From Halocafeteria seosinensis (lineage: Eukaryota; Sar; Bigyra; Bicosoecida): 30,211 bases of DNA. The notes under the pieces were generated by a model. That model saw only the letters and a list, made by a program, of their open reading frames with translations, searched no databases and had not been told where the DNA came from. How positions within the stretch are numbered: position 1 is the first letter of the stretch; each line of letters starts with the position of its first letter. Made by a program: the position numbers and the translations under genes. Below are positions 1 through 9,421 of the stretch, in pieces. Location: assembly GCA_001687465.1 (NCBI GenBank), contig LVLI01000493.1, positions 1 through 30,211 of the forward strand, written 5' to 3'.

Positions 1-1559
1 CCCTTCCAACAACGCGTCCCTGACCGGAAAGCACGCTCAACAAGATCCTTGAGCGTTGTTCGGACTGCACTGGCAGACTCACGTGCGGAATCTAACAAAA
101 CTTCCTTCGCCGAAGCATTAGGATAAGCGCGTATGCACTGACGTAAGTTGTTAAGGAGAAAACTCGTCCAAAGTGCCCTCCCACGGAGCTGGTTCACATT
201 GCTGCGAAAGTCGTTGTTGTTTCGCATTAACGTGTCCCACGCCCTCTCGACATCAAAGTAGCGCAAGACTAATGTGCGAATGTCCTTGATTTGCATTACA
301 TCAAAGCCTGTTAGCACCCTATAGGGCCGATGAGTCTTAGAGTGTGTATCCTGTTGTTGTACCTCAACAAAAGCAGTCCTTGTTCCCAGAAACACAGGGG
401 CAACCAGACCCGGAAGCACCCGCGTCAATTCGTGGCACTGAACTCTTGTCGCATAGATTAAGTCTGGTTTCAGGCGTGGTACTCCGCCGCCGCAACAAGA
501 TTCCTCGTCGTCGCTAGAAGATGTCCCGTTGCCGCTAGAAGATGCGCTTGAACTGTGCCTAGGCAACCACGCTCTGGACTGAAACAAGAAGAGGCCTTCG
601 TGCTGCCCCGCCAATCTTTGGACCTCGTCTACTGCAAGGACAATTTTTAGCTGTGGATCCCCTACTAGCCTGCGAATCTTTTCCACACTTTCAGCACCAA
701 GGGATACCATATTATCATCTTTAGGTACGGAAATTGTACACTCCTCAGTATCATCAGTCCCTTCAATTGTCAGCACTTCCACGTTACTCTCTTCCTGAAG
801 GTACGCCCGAACCCTCTGACATATATCTTCTTCGCCTACTCCATTTCTCAAGCTAAATAAGGCAGCGATCTTAAGTTGATGGCCAGACATAGCGGGAAAT
901 GCGTTTCCAGAACGATTGTACGTAAGTACGTCCAACATCTCGGCTATGTACGCCACACCGGGAGACCAGTTGCTGCTTCTTGTCGTTTTCATCATCTTGC
1001 GAGCTATTCGTTAGCGTAGCTTTTAGCCTGTCCAATGCCTTTACGATAGCGTCCCATGGACCCGTTAGTGTGCCAGTGGGGGTTTCGTCCTTGTTTGAGA
1101 TATTGCACAGCACGACGAGGGTCTGGTTTGCCTCATTCATCGCCATGTGATACATGCCATGCGTTTTTCCTGTGCCATTAGATTGGATTGCAAAGCTAGC
1201 GTATCCTTCCCTAGTAGTCATTCCCGCGATCACTTTATTCAGAGTTTCCTGAGTCACGTCGCCAACATGATCAATCAATTGAAGAATCGTCCTTTCTCCA
1301 TATACAGGTAAAGGGAACTTCACCAAACTTCCTGGGGGTTTCTCGTAATGGTCTATAAAACCACTGGCTCTCATGGCTGCCACCACTTTAGACGCGCTGT
1401 CTTCAATGCTTTTGAGGTTATATTGCCAAGCGTTCGCCACGTCGAAACCTGCAAACATAAAAATGCAGTTCCAGCAACGTCCCAAGAAAGCATTCAGATG
1501 GGCAAGTACTAACCGTCAGAGCGACGCCGTTTCGGGTGTCTAACGTGTCTATCTGTCAT
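1..1559 (-). CDS. P-loop ATPase of CRN/RHS type, 3'-truncated by window edge, frame disrupted
   Basis: ATG at 1559 opens a 46-nt exon rich in basic residues (KRRR). A 65-nt intron (1513-1449, GTTAGT...TTTGCAG) joins it in frame to GFDVANAWQY. The second exon carries a Walker-A-like SNGTGKTHGMYHMA near 1170. The open frame then continues to the window start and holds a Walker-B-like KIVLAVDEVQRL near 630. An ATP-binding core followed by a long C-terminal region resembles the NTPase modules of Crinkler-like and trypanosomatid RHS-like proteins; this family call is inference. The frame changes between about 1010 and 890. This is either a one-base frameshift or an unusual 52-nt intron (TAC|GTACAA...AACTTAAG|ATC). 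The C-terminus lies outside the window. The upstream exon at 1830-2366 may belong to the same gene. Confidence 0.6.
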
Positions 1560-1810
1560 AAAATTCAATAAAGAGAAGGAATTAGCAATCGGGATCGAAG
1601 ACTAAGCAATACGCTGGATGACAGGACGACGATAACTTATTGCTGGATCCCGTTGCTGTTCCCACTGGGACGACTTAGGAAACCCACCAAAAAACGAGGA
1701 TGTACGTAACTTCATAACGACAAAAAGGGTCGCGGACGGCTGAAGCATCCCCACTTTGGTCCCCCTTTAGCCACACACACAGGATCACCAGGATCTCATC
1801 TCAACACACC

Positions 1811-1866
1811 AATTTGTGTCACCAAATAGCTACGGATCAATTTGTGTCACCAAATAGCTACGGATG
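1811..1866. repeat. 28-bp perfect tandem duplication
   Basis: Two adjacent copies of a 28-bp unit that starts AATTTGTGTCACC occupy 1811-1838 and 1839-1866; only the last base differs. The duplication lies at the 3' end of the minus-strand reading frame at 1830-2366 and supplies its in-frame stop if no splicing occurs. Confidence 0.9.
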
Positions 1867-2366
1867 TGTGGGAACTTACATGTCTCGTGCGCGCATAGTT
1901 TCCTAATCAAGGCACACAACGCCTCGGTTAGCCTGGGTACTGAGAGACGCGGCTCCTCACGAAACAGACCAGATTCAGACTCTAAGCTATCATTCTTCCA
2001 CTGTTCAACTTTCTGTTTCATTGTGTCTCTCTCATCGGGAGGGTACAAATCCTTGAGGCGTTTCTCTTCATACGCATCGCAAGCCTCATAGTCACCCAAA
2101 AGGAAACAAGCAACCACGACCTTGTGCTTCAGCTCGTCGTGTTGGGAGTCAGTAAGGGGCTCATTCGTTTCCTCCGGACATAAAAGCGCTTCCACTTTTT
2201 TAATGTCTTTTGACGCAATACTTCCCTTCCTACTCAAACATTTTGCAATTTCTTTGGAGAAGGTAGTCTGCTCAGCTGCTTTGCATTCGTCCGGTATAAA
2301 CCAATCAGGAATCCCTTTCACTGCTTTGGATAACTTTGGCGCTTCGTCTGGAGCTGCAGCTGCCAT
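1830..2366 (-). CDS. Hypothetical protein, probable first exon
   Basis: An open frame starts at ATG 2366 (MAAAAPDEAPKL). It encodes a soluble, charged, helix-rich region with motifs such as IPDWFIPDECKAAEQ and VVVACFLLGDYEACDAYEE. I recognise no family. A strong splice donor (ACAT|GTAAGT) lies at about 1880, so the last 17 codons, which run into the 28-bp duplication, are probably intronic. The downstream acceptor was not identified with confidence; possible sites lie at 1560-1830, just before the ATPase exon at 1559. It may therefore be the N-terminal exon of that ATPase gene or a separate small gene. Confidence 0.45.
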   Translation of the reverse strand: MAAAAPDEAPKLSKAVKGIPDWFIPDECKAAEQTTFSKEIAKCLSRKGSIASKDIKKVEALLCPEETNEPLTDSQHDELKHKVVVACFLLGDYEACDAYEEKRLKDLYPPDERDTMKQKVEQWKNDSLESESGLFREEPRLSVPRLTEALCALIRKLCAHETCKFPHIRSYLVTQIDP

Positions 2367-3029
2367 TCAGGCACTATTGTAAAATGAGTTAGTGTGTTTA
2401 AACGTGTTTTAGCTAACTTCTGCCGGGGCAGCCTGGGGACCCGAAAGTCACGCCTGCCAACTACTGTATGGAGTGGTTGTACACTGCAATAAAGCGTCAG
2501 CCTCAGCACACAGGGTCTTTTGCTTCTCCGTCTTGAAACAAATGGCTTTACAACCCTTTTGATGGACTATCTTCTTGTAGTAGAGTGAAGTCACGTTGAG
2601 ACTCGAGTGGACCGACTCCTACTGTATAATATAACAGGGCCTATATACAGAGTGATATTGCAAACATTTCCTGGTATGACATGCATCTAAAATATCGGGG
2701 TATCTCAGTTGTGTGGGTGATTGTGTTCTTACTCTAAGGCTACCGTGCTATCTGCCAAAGCTGATCACAAAAACGTACACATCTTCTTTTTTTTTATTTC
2801 TTCCTATACATGTATCTCGCAGGTGTACCGTATTGTCGAGGGAGTATACACATACCAGCAGCGTAAACCGGACGCGGCGGTCTGTCTTTCACGTGCCCAC
2901 GTATCTCGATACGTACCAGTAGTCAGTTCTCTCCCCGGGTGTGCACACGGGCGCATACCGCTCCTCGTTAAGAGGATGCGGTCAACTTCCCGGCCGGTGG
3001 GCTATCTGTCACATTTCAAACATGTGACA

Positions 3030-3031
<2 letters not shown>

Positions 3032-3062
<31 letters not shown>
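3032..3062. repeat. (GT)n microsatellite
   Basis: About 15 uninterrupted GT dinucleotides. The open frames crossing it on both strands (poly-VC, poly-TH) are repeat artefacts. Confidence 0.95.
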
Positions 3063-3064
<2 letters not shown>

Positions 3065-3299
3065 CGTGGAGCAGATCCATCGACTTTGGAGCCATTCGCC
3101 AACGCACACGTAATTAATCTTACGAAACCAACAGTTCGTTTCCCTACCGCAAGAACCGTGTCTCCAACAATAACTCACACCGTCTAACATGGAAATACAT
3201 CAGTCGAAAGGGGAGGGCTCGCTCAACACTCTCTATGCAAAGATAGTAGTGGTACGTTGCTCCATCAACAACTCTGTGCGTTTTCATTCAGCTGAATAA

Positions 3300-3349
3300 C
3301 CCCCCCCCCCCTCTCTTTTTCTCTCTCTCTCTCTCTCTGTGTGTGTGTG
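3300..3349. repeat. Compound C-run / (CT)n / (GT)n tract
   Basis: A run of about 11 C passes into (CT)n and then (GT)n. A short ACAG array follows at 3371-3384. The tract lies about 110 bp upstream of the membrane-protein start codon, so it is in the promoter or 5' UTR. Confidence 0.95.
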
Positions 3350-3461
3350 AAGATGAGGTGATGCGTTAAGCAGACAGACAGACAGCCATTCAATTCTTAC
3401 ATTCCTTTGTTTGTAGCCCGTATTAGTAACTACAGTGTTCAATGAGTATTTGCACATCACG

Positions 3462-4384
3462 ATGGAGACTTCGGAGAGGCAATCAAGGCCTCGTCAGAGG
3501 CAGCCTATAGCTACAGAACCGGGAATATCGCCTCTCTTGCGCTCGGAATTACAGATTTTGAATGGCATACGCCTCATACGGAGACGACTTCGTGGCCGGA
3601 AGTGTTTATTTTTCATCACTGGGAGTGCATTTTTTACAGACTTTGCCATGGTGGTATGGGCCTTCTCCATCGTGTATTTGCTTGCATGCGAATTTAGATT
3701 ATTCTGGACATTCGTCTCCAATTTACTCATGGCATTGGTTGTGGGAGCTATTATACCTTCAAAGTCCCCGGGATTCTACGATAAGAAGTTAAAGACTACA
3801 AAGCGAGTATCACCCAGTGCACTTCCATGCTTAGAGTTATGGTTAATGACGAGCGTTTTACTGCATCTCTGCTTCACCTGTCATGTAGCATGGTATGGAA
3901 TTCTGGGAGGGATACTAGTGTTTGCAACGCTGATATGTAGCCGGATTTTCTCTCTAGCGTACTTTATGCATCAATTACTCCTTAGCATTGTAGGAGGAAC
4001 AGTGGGATATATCTCTGTTCGAGGAACAGCGGGAATGATCTTCAAGAAGGAACCTCATATTCAGACGCAGCTCGTCATAGCGCTGGGTCTCTTTCTCCTT
4101 TTGATGGGCTACTTGGCGTACAAAGCTGAGAGAAACGAAACTACAATAATGGGGGTACCAAAGCGAGAATGTAAGTAGAAGGTCTAAAAATTGTTCTTCC
4201 GCATTCAGTTCATATACTGAATTGGACGTCGATCGCAGATGAGCGGGTATTGATGGATATAATGAACAACACCGAGAGTGTTGACAACACAGACTCGAAG
4301 CGGAAGAATCGACAGGATAGCCTATCGATGCTGCTTGAGCGATCATATAAGAATTCTTCGGCCGGAAGGTATCATACTGAATAA
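3462..4384 (+). CDS. Multi-pass membrane protein resembling PAP2/dolichyl-diphosphatase, altered active site
   Basis: Two exons (3462-4170 and 4239-4384) flank a 68-nt intron (GAAT|GTAAGT...GATCGCAG|AT). Splicing adds a hydrophilic tail ending GRYHTE and gives about 284 aa. ATG 3462 (CACGATGGAG) has better initiation context than the in-frame ATG at 3435. The protein has about six hydrophobic segments. The segment SRIFSLAYFMHQLLLSIVGG aligns without gaps to the last PAP2 motif (SRxxxxxH...). In this alignment the catalytic His is Tyr. The upstream signature appears as SPSALP, without the usual PSGH/PSSH histidine. If the family call is right, it is a divergent or non-catalytic member, probably in the ER or another endomembrane. 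It ends 41 bp before the convergent SGT gene. Confidence 0.55.
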
Positions 4385-4425
4385 AACATACACACCACCT
4401 CTACGCTTTCTAAGATACAACCTCG

Positions 4426-5976
4426 TTAGTTCCCATCGCGGTCCTGAGACTTCAGGTCAGAATGAAGCTGGAAAAGAGCAGGGTCATTCTCGAAGCGCTG
4501 CACGCCGATAGGACCTTCGGTTTCGTAAGCGCTCACTATGTCAGCATACTCGGTGTTGTAACGAAGATCCGCAAGATTGGCGCCTTGCAACAAATTCGAT
4601 ACTTCATCCGCTACCGAGCTATCCTGCTGTCCTTGCGACCCGCCTCGTCCCTGCTGACCCATCATATTTTGCATCTGGCTCATGACATTGTTCATATCTG
4701 GTTGACCTTGTCCTCCACCGCCACCACCACCGGCTCCGCCAAACAAGTTTTGCATCATATTCTGCATATCAGCACCTTGTCCGCCAGCCCCTCCTTGACC
4801 GCCACCAAACATGTTTTGCATCATGTTTTGCATATCCGCCCCTCCGCCACCACCAAACATACTTTGCATCATATTTTGCATTGCTTCTGGGTTCTGCATC
4901 ATTTGCTGAGTCATCTGCTGTACCATCGGGTTGTTCATGAGGCCTTCCATTCCGCCCATACTGCTCAAATCTGGCATTCCTTGCGGCATTTGCTGCTGGC
5001 CTCCCGCTCCTGGTCTTTGCTGGCCCGGTTGGTTGTTCGCTGACTGACCTCCGGCTTGAGCACGAGCCTTTTCTAGATAGCCTTGAACGGTAGAGTCACT
5101 GGGGGCTTGCTCGAGGTACTTTTCGTATGCTTCAGCTGCTTCGCTGTATCTGCCCAAGTAGAATAGCGCAGTTCCAAGACGATTGTAGCCTTTGGGCCAG
5201 TCCGGTTTCAAATCAATTGTCGACTCAGAATCCTGTACAGCTTTTTCGTAATCTCCCGTTTTCGTATAAGCCGCAGCTCTGTTGGCAAAATACGTGTGCG
5301 AATTGGGACCATTGGGAGCTAGGTGGATGGCTTCCGTGTAGTGTCGAATAGCTTCATTCAGATTGCCTGCCTTCATAGCATTGTTGCCTGCATCCTTTTC
5401 TGCGTCAGCTTGGGTTGTGTACCCACTACTTCCACCTCCGGAACTGGGAGACGCTGATGCGGTTTGTCCGGAACCATTCCCTGAGGTTCTATGCTGCATT
5501 TTGTTCTTGAAAGTGTCCACAGCTTTGGCGTACTTTTCCCGGTACTCTGGACTCCCTTCGGGGGCATTGTTAAAGTACCCAGTGGCTTTCAATTTCTCCA
5601 GAAATTGTTGAAACACACGACTGGATTCAATGTGCGAGGAATGACTATCCGCCGGGGTGCCTGCGTTCTCATCAATGGCGGCAGATGCCTCCTGAGAGGC
5701 ATGACTTTGATCGGAAGGGGGCATTGACACCCCGGTGGAACTTTGGTGCTGGTGGCTTCCATGGAGCGCCGCCAGGCCCGCCGTGAATATGTCCTCCAAG
5801 GAATACTTTTCCTTCCACTTTTCTGGGTCGGCTCCGAACGCTTCCCGTAGGCAATCTAAAGCCACATTGGCGGCTTCGGGGTCCTGCGCGGTGGACGACT
5901 TGTCCTGCAGATAGGAAGCGATACTGGACCAAATGCCTTCGGCTGTGCCATATTGGGCACCACGATACGCTGCCAT
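4426..5976 (-). CDS. SGT2: Small glutamine-rich TPR co-chaperone (SGT2/SGTA)
   Basis: Single exon, 516 aa, longer than the usual 310-350 aa. An N-terminal SGTA-type dimerisation domain covers about residues 13-75 (IWSSIASYLQDK...CLREAFG). Three TPR motifs follow at about 185-305 (AEKDAGNNAMKAGNLNEAIRHY; FANRAAAYTKTGDYEKAVQD; GTALFYLGRYSEAAEAYEKYL). The C-terminus is rich in Gly, Met and Gln, with repeats of the form MQNMMQNMFGGG; in the family this region binds hydrophobic transmembrane segments. SGT2/SGTA hands tail-anchored proteins to the GET/TRC pathway in the cytosol and contacts Hsp70/Hsp90 through the TPRs. The extra length lies mainly in the linker at about 80-180 and in the expanded Met/Gly repeats. 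Confidence 0.93.
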   Translation of the reverse strand: MAAYRGAQYGTAEGIWSSIASYLQDKSSTAQDPEAANVALDCLREAFGADPEKWKEKYSLEDIFTAGLAALHGSHQHQSSTGVSMPPSDQSHASQEASAAIDENAGTPADSHSSHIESSRVFQQFLEKLKATGYFNNAPEGSPEYREKYAKAVDTFKNKMQHRTSGNGSGQTASASPSSGGGSSGYTTQADAEKDAGNNAMKAGNLNEAIRHYTEAIHLAPNGPNSHTYFANRAAAYTKTGDYEKAVQDSESTIDLKPDWPKGYNRLGTALFYLGRYSEAAEAYEKYLEQAPSDSTVQGYLEKARAQAGGQSANNQPGQQRPGAGGQQQMPQGMPDLSSMGGMEGLMNNPMVQQMTQQMMQNPEAMQNMMQSMFGGGGGADMQNMMQNMFGGGQGGAGGQGADMQNMMQNLFGGAGGGGGGGQGQPDMNNVMSQMQNMMGQQGRGGSQGQQDSSVADEVSNLLQGANLADLRYNTEYADIVSAYETEGPIGVQRFENDPALFQLHSDLKSQDRDGN

Positions 5977-6206
5977 TATTTTTATTTTTAATGAGTATTA
6001 TCCAACTTGCGGTGCTTGGTTATGCTATGTGGAACAAACCACTGGAATGGAATGGGGCTTTTGTTCGTCGAATTATCGAACAAAACGAAAACTTCAATGA
6101 GTATATTTGAGCACAGAGGAGACCAAAAGAGTGTAAGTGTGTATTGCTTTAACCATGCATGCACCCATGGAAGGATGAATGGATGGATTTGGCTTGGTTT
6201 GCTTCC

Positions 6207-7314
6207 CTAATCCTTCTTTTGTGGAGTTAAAGGCTTCGAGAAAGGCTTGTGCGACGTAGGATTCCCACCACCACTAGCAGCACTTCCAAATCCTCCTGCA
6301 TGTCCTCCACTTCCGGGGACAGGTGCTCTACGAGGAGCCGCGCCTTTGGGACCCATGGCATTTGGGCGAGGTAGCCCGGATTCGGTAGTTCCCTCAGAGT
6401 TTATTGAAGCTTCGTGAGCAGAACCACTGGAGGATGCATGCCTTCTACGTTGCTCTCCTGCTGCCCCCGGGCCGTGCGCTACACCATCAGACGCTGAACC
6501 ACTTGGGGCCTGAGGACGAGAAGTGTTAGTTGCAGTGCCACTCCACATTGGTGTTCCGGCAGAGCCCTCCTCCTCATCACCTTCATCAGAGGCATGGGGC
6601 ACTGTTGCACTGTCGTCTGGCAAATCGACGTCGTAACTTGTCCTCGTAACATGCATTCTGAATTTAGCCAGCAATTCAGACACTTTTGCGAATTTTTTAA
6701 CAGGACGTAGAGACGCGTGAATCAAACATACTGCGTGCAGCAACCACCAAAACAACAAAGAAAACAGGTGTCCTTCATGTCCTCAACTGCCTGTTGCAAG
6801 ACCAGACGTACGTAAAGCTCCAAATAATAGAGACAGAAGCAAGCGTATAATTCCTCCCGCGATCCAGAAAAGAAAAAGACCAACTGCGAAACGAACATTT
6901 TGAGTGAGAACAATCCCGACGAATATAGCATTCGAGAGTACATTGCGTACCAACCACTGAAATTGCAGTTCTGGTAGAACCCGGCTGCAGCACCGAACGG
7001 ATTTCAGAGGGAAATCGTGCAGGATTCACTGCGAGTAATCCTAATGTTATTATAAACGTAAATATTCCCGCGAGAAAGAAGCCGGGTCGCGATATCCTGC
7101 AGATGAATTCACATCTATTGACACATAAACCGAGCCTGACCACCATGTCCCACCACTAGACTTACGAGAATATAACAAAAGCCGCCAGCAAGAGATAAAA
7201 GTAGTTGTTTCTGTAATGTACTAGGTTTGACACAATATGTCTTTCAAACTCTTTCCACGATTTCCAGTGGTGAGGGAGCGTTGGCATATGCGCGATAAAG
7301 TCATCCCAGGGCCT
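6207..7314 (-). CDS. PRA1 family (prenylated Rab acceptor) membrane protein with long disordered tail
   Basis: Four exons assemble in frame: 7314-7166, 7096-7030, 6956-6812 and 6730-6207, with introns of 69, 73 and 81 nt. The spliced protein shows the PRA1 core: RPWDDF, NLVHYRNNYFYLLLAAFVIF, paired hydrophobic segments around ISRPGFFLAGIFTFI and VGLFLFWIAGGIIRLLL, and the signature IHASLRP. PRA1 proteins bind prenylated Rabs and act in ER-Golgi traffic. The core is followed by about 170 residues of acidic then Gly/Ser/Pro-rich sequence ending LTPQKKD, not part of the usual short family tail. The first in-frame ATG is at 7287, but the conserved RPWDDF lies upstream of it. An N-terminal exon spliced at the TTGCAG before 7314 is therefore likely; a frame at 7325-7410 (DALSDLYRALPP) is a candidate. 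About 285 aa from ATG 7287. Confidence 0.85.
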
Positions 7315-8167
7315 CTGCAACACCACCAGCAATATCGTCACAAACTAGACGCACGTTGAGACCGCTAGTAGTAGGCGGTAAAGCCCTATAAAGGTCACTT
7401 AGAGCATCAGGTGCCTTTTTTTCTCTCTCTCTTCAAAAACTCACCAATTCACCCCATCCGAGAGCCTCCAAATACGCCCCCGCTGTCTTTATATCTGCAC
7501 TCAGGGGGACAAGACGGTATCCAAGACATGCCTAGAAGGCTGCAAGAGCGATATGAGACCCAATATACCTTCATTTCGTATCATAATGCTCCAATAACGT
7601 GTGAATACCTCCACGTCGAAGTCCTTCTTTCGACGCTCCCACGTCAGTTTTGGCTCCAATGTTCCTTGTCTATGGTTATCATCCCATAGTACACGTCCAA
7701 TATCTAATGATGTGGTGTATAATCATTCACTGGAAGCAATGCAATGGAACCCGGAAATACCGGCTTTTTCGGGTGCATCCGTACCCGAAAACCCGGAAAA
7801 ACCCGGCGACGCCGTCTTCCAGCGAGTTTAAGGCAGATATAAAGGGTTGTTTTGACCTGTCCAGCGCATACTGCATGTGAGTTGATATCTATAGATCCAT
7901 TCCAACCGGTGTATGTGTTCGTTGGTCCACTGAATCGATCATGTAAGTGCATAGACGAGAGGAAACGTCTGTGACTCCATCTTCATTCATCTCGTGGTAT
8001 TACATTATATATTTGTACCACCCCGATAGTGGCCTAATTTGGCCTTTTCGTCGCCTTGTTGAACAACCTCAACAAGAATTGCAAGCCCCCCGGGTGGACC
8101 TCGAAAACTTCAAGTTTTGGTGTTTGCCGCAGTCATACAGAGGAATCGAGACTTCATTGACGCCATA
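7315..8167. other. Shared upstream region of PRA1 and NHP2, with CCCGG-rich repeat cluster
   Basis: The stretch may hold the unplaced first exon of PRA1 (minus strand) and the promoters of both divergent genes. TATAAAG motifs occur on the plus strand at 7838-7844 and on the minus strand near 7490. At about 7756-7808 the unit ACCCGGAAA recurs with variants and inverted copies (CCCGG, CCGG, CGGGT), resembling a subterminal repeat cluster of a DNA transposon. No other gene was recognised. Confidence 0.4.
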
Positions 8168-8933
8168 ATGGGAACTACGACTGATGATAAAGCCTCCGCA
8201 GCGGCACCTGAGACGCCAGAAGTGCACAAGAAGAAGAAGCAGAAGAAGACACCATCCAGCAGCTCGTCCAAGAAGTCCGAAGAGAACCAGGATCAGGATG
8301 GGCAAGAGGATGAACCCACAGTGGTATCCTCGTCGGCCTTCCTCTGTGCGATTGCAAGGCCATTAGCTGGCAAGAAACTCCATAAAAAGATCTACAAAGC
8401 TGTAAAGAAAGGTTCGTTAGTGCGCGTCGCAGCAGCGTACGATGGAAACCCTATGTACTGTGTCATCGATAGCACCTTTCCGTTCTGCAGCTGCCACGGC
8501 AAAACATCTAAAACGAGGAGTAAAAGAAGTGGAGAAAGCTATCAGAAAGGGGGATCAAGGGTGAGTATTTGCTGGAAGTCTCTTTTCTCGTATGACTACA
8601 TTTATCAAGTGGACTAGTTTTTCTTGCAGATTGGTGGTTGTCGCTGGGGATATATCACCATTAGATGTTATATCGCATCTGCCTGTTTACTGTGAAGAGA
8701 AGGATATCCCATATGTATTTGTTTCCGCAAAGGTACGACGAACTTGGTGTACGGAGTGCATCACTGCTGTATCATATTTGTGCTAATGTTATGATTTTTA
8801 CCAGAAGGATTTGGGTGCCGCAAGCAACACGAAGAGACCAACAAGTTGTGTACTGATAAGCACCAAAACAGACTTCGAATATAGGTCCAAAACGGAAGAC
8901 ATAATTAAGGAGGTTAAGAAAATGAGCATATAG
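8168..8933 (+). CDS. NHP2: H/ACA snoRNP protein NHP2 (L7Ae family)
   Basis: Four exons: 8168-8411, 8491-8560, 8630-8732 and 8805-8933. The introns are 79, 69 and 72 nt, all GT-AG, and the third has a TGCTAAT branch-site-like element. The product is 181 aa. The N-terminal ~50 residues are a Lys/Ser/Glu-rich, probably nucleolar-targeting extension. The L7Ae fold follows: IARPLAGKKLHKKIYKAVKK, HLKRGVKEVEKAIRKGDQG (the RNA-contacting helix), LVVVAGDISPLDVISHLPVY, IPYVFVSAK and KDLGAASNTKRPTSCVLI. NHP2 binds H/ACA guide RNAs with dyskerin, NOP10 and GAR1 for pseudouridylation of rRNA. The start at 8168 is preferred over an in-frame ATG at 8117 because family similarity begins after it. Confidence 0.95.
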
Positions 8934-9421
8934 AAAGAAAGGAAAGAATTTACGCTGCAATTCTACTGGGTTTTGCTGTGGATGACGAGACACCGTGAGA
9001 TTTTAACTGCGTAATGATTGCGCGAGCCTGATAACAACTGAAGACGATTTATGAAGGCAATTTTCGGCATTGACGAATTCTACAGCGGCACGTCTCGTAA
9101 GCACTAATACACACGCAGGTAACAAAATGAATGCGTTCATGGTCGCCTATGGTGGATTTTGTTCTCCTAAACTAGCTCTGCTTCGGCTTGCAACCGTCTA
9201 TCAAGTACGGTAGTTCCATAACTTTCCATGGTGGTGGGTGCATTCCCGTGCCCCGTCACAATAGTGAGTTGCGATTATAAGGAGACAAGTGGTCCCAGTT
9301 GGCAGAGAGCATCTTCATCGTCCTGCCGCACAAGTTGTCACTTAAGTCATGGATAGTAGTCGTACGTATGGATCGTATCAGCCTAAGTGTATATTTGTTC
9401 TACCTTTACACTGGGCCGCGA
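8934..9421. other. Convergent intergenic gap
   Basis: This gap separates the 3' ends of NHP2 and NOT1. I see no open frame of note, no tRNA-like structure and no repeat. It probably holds the two 3' UTRs. Confidence 0.6.

Larger units (their letters stand above)
2382..3434. other. Gene-poor gap with microsatellites
   Basis: No recognisable gene. A good plus-strand acceptor (long pyrimidine run ending TCTCGCAG) lies near 2823 and is followed by an open stretch to about 3030, so an unrecognised exon is possible. The rest contains simple repeats. A possible 5'-UTR acceptor (TTTGTTTGTAG) near 3416 precedes the next gene. Confidence 0.4.

Noticed and set aside
2721-3190. Open frames across the GT microsatellite
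   Set aside because: They owe their length to the repeat (poly-VC and poly-TH) and resemble no protein. A possible exon before the repeat is noted in the gap entry.
4462-5043. 193-codon plus-strand His/Leu-rich frame
   Set aside because: Complement of the Met/Gln/Gly repeats of SGT, which explain its composition.
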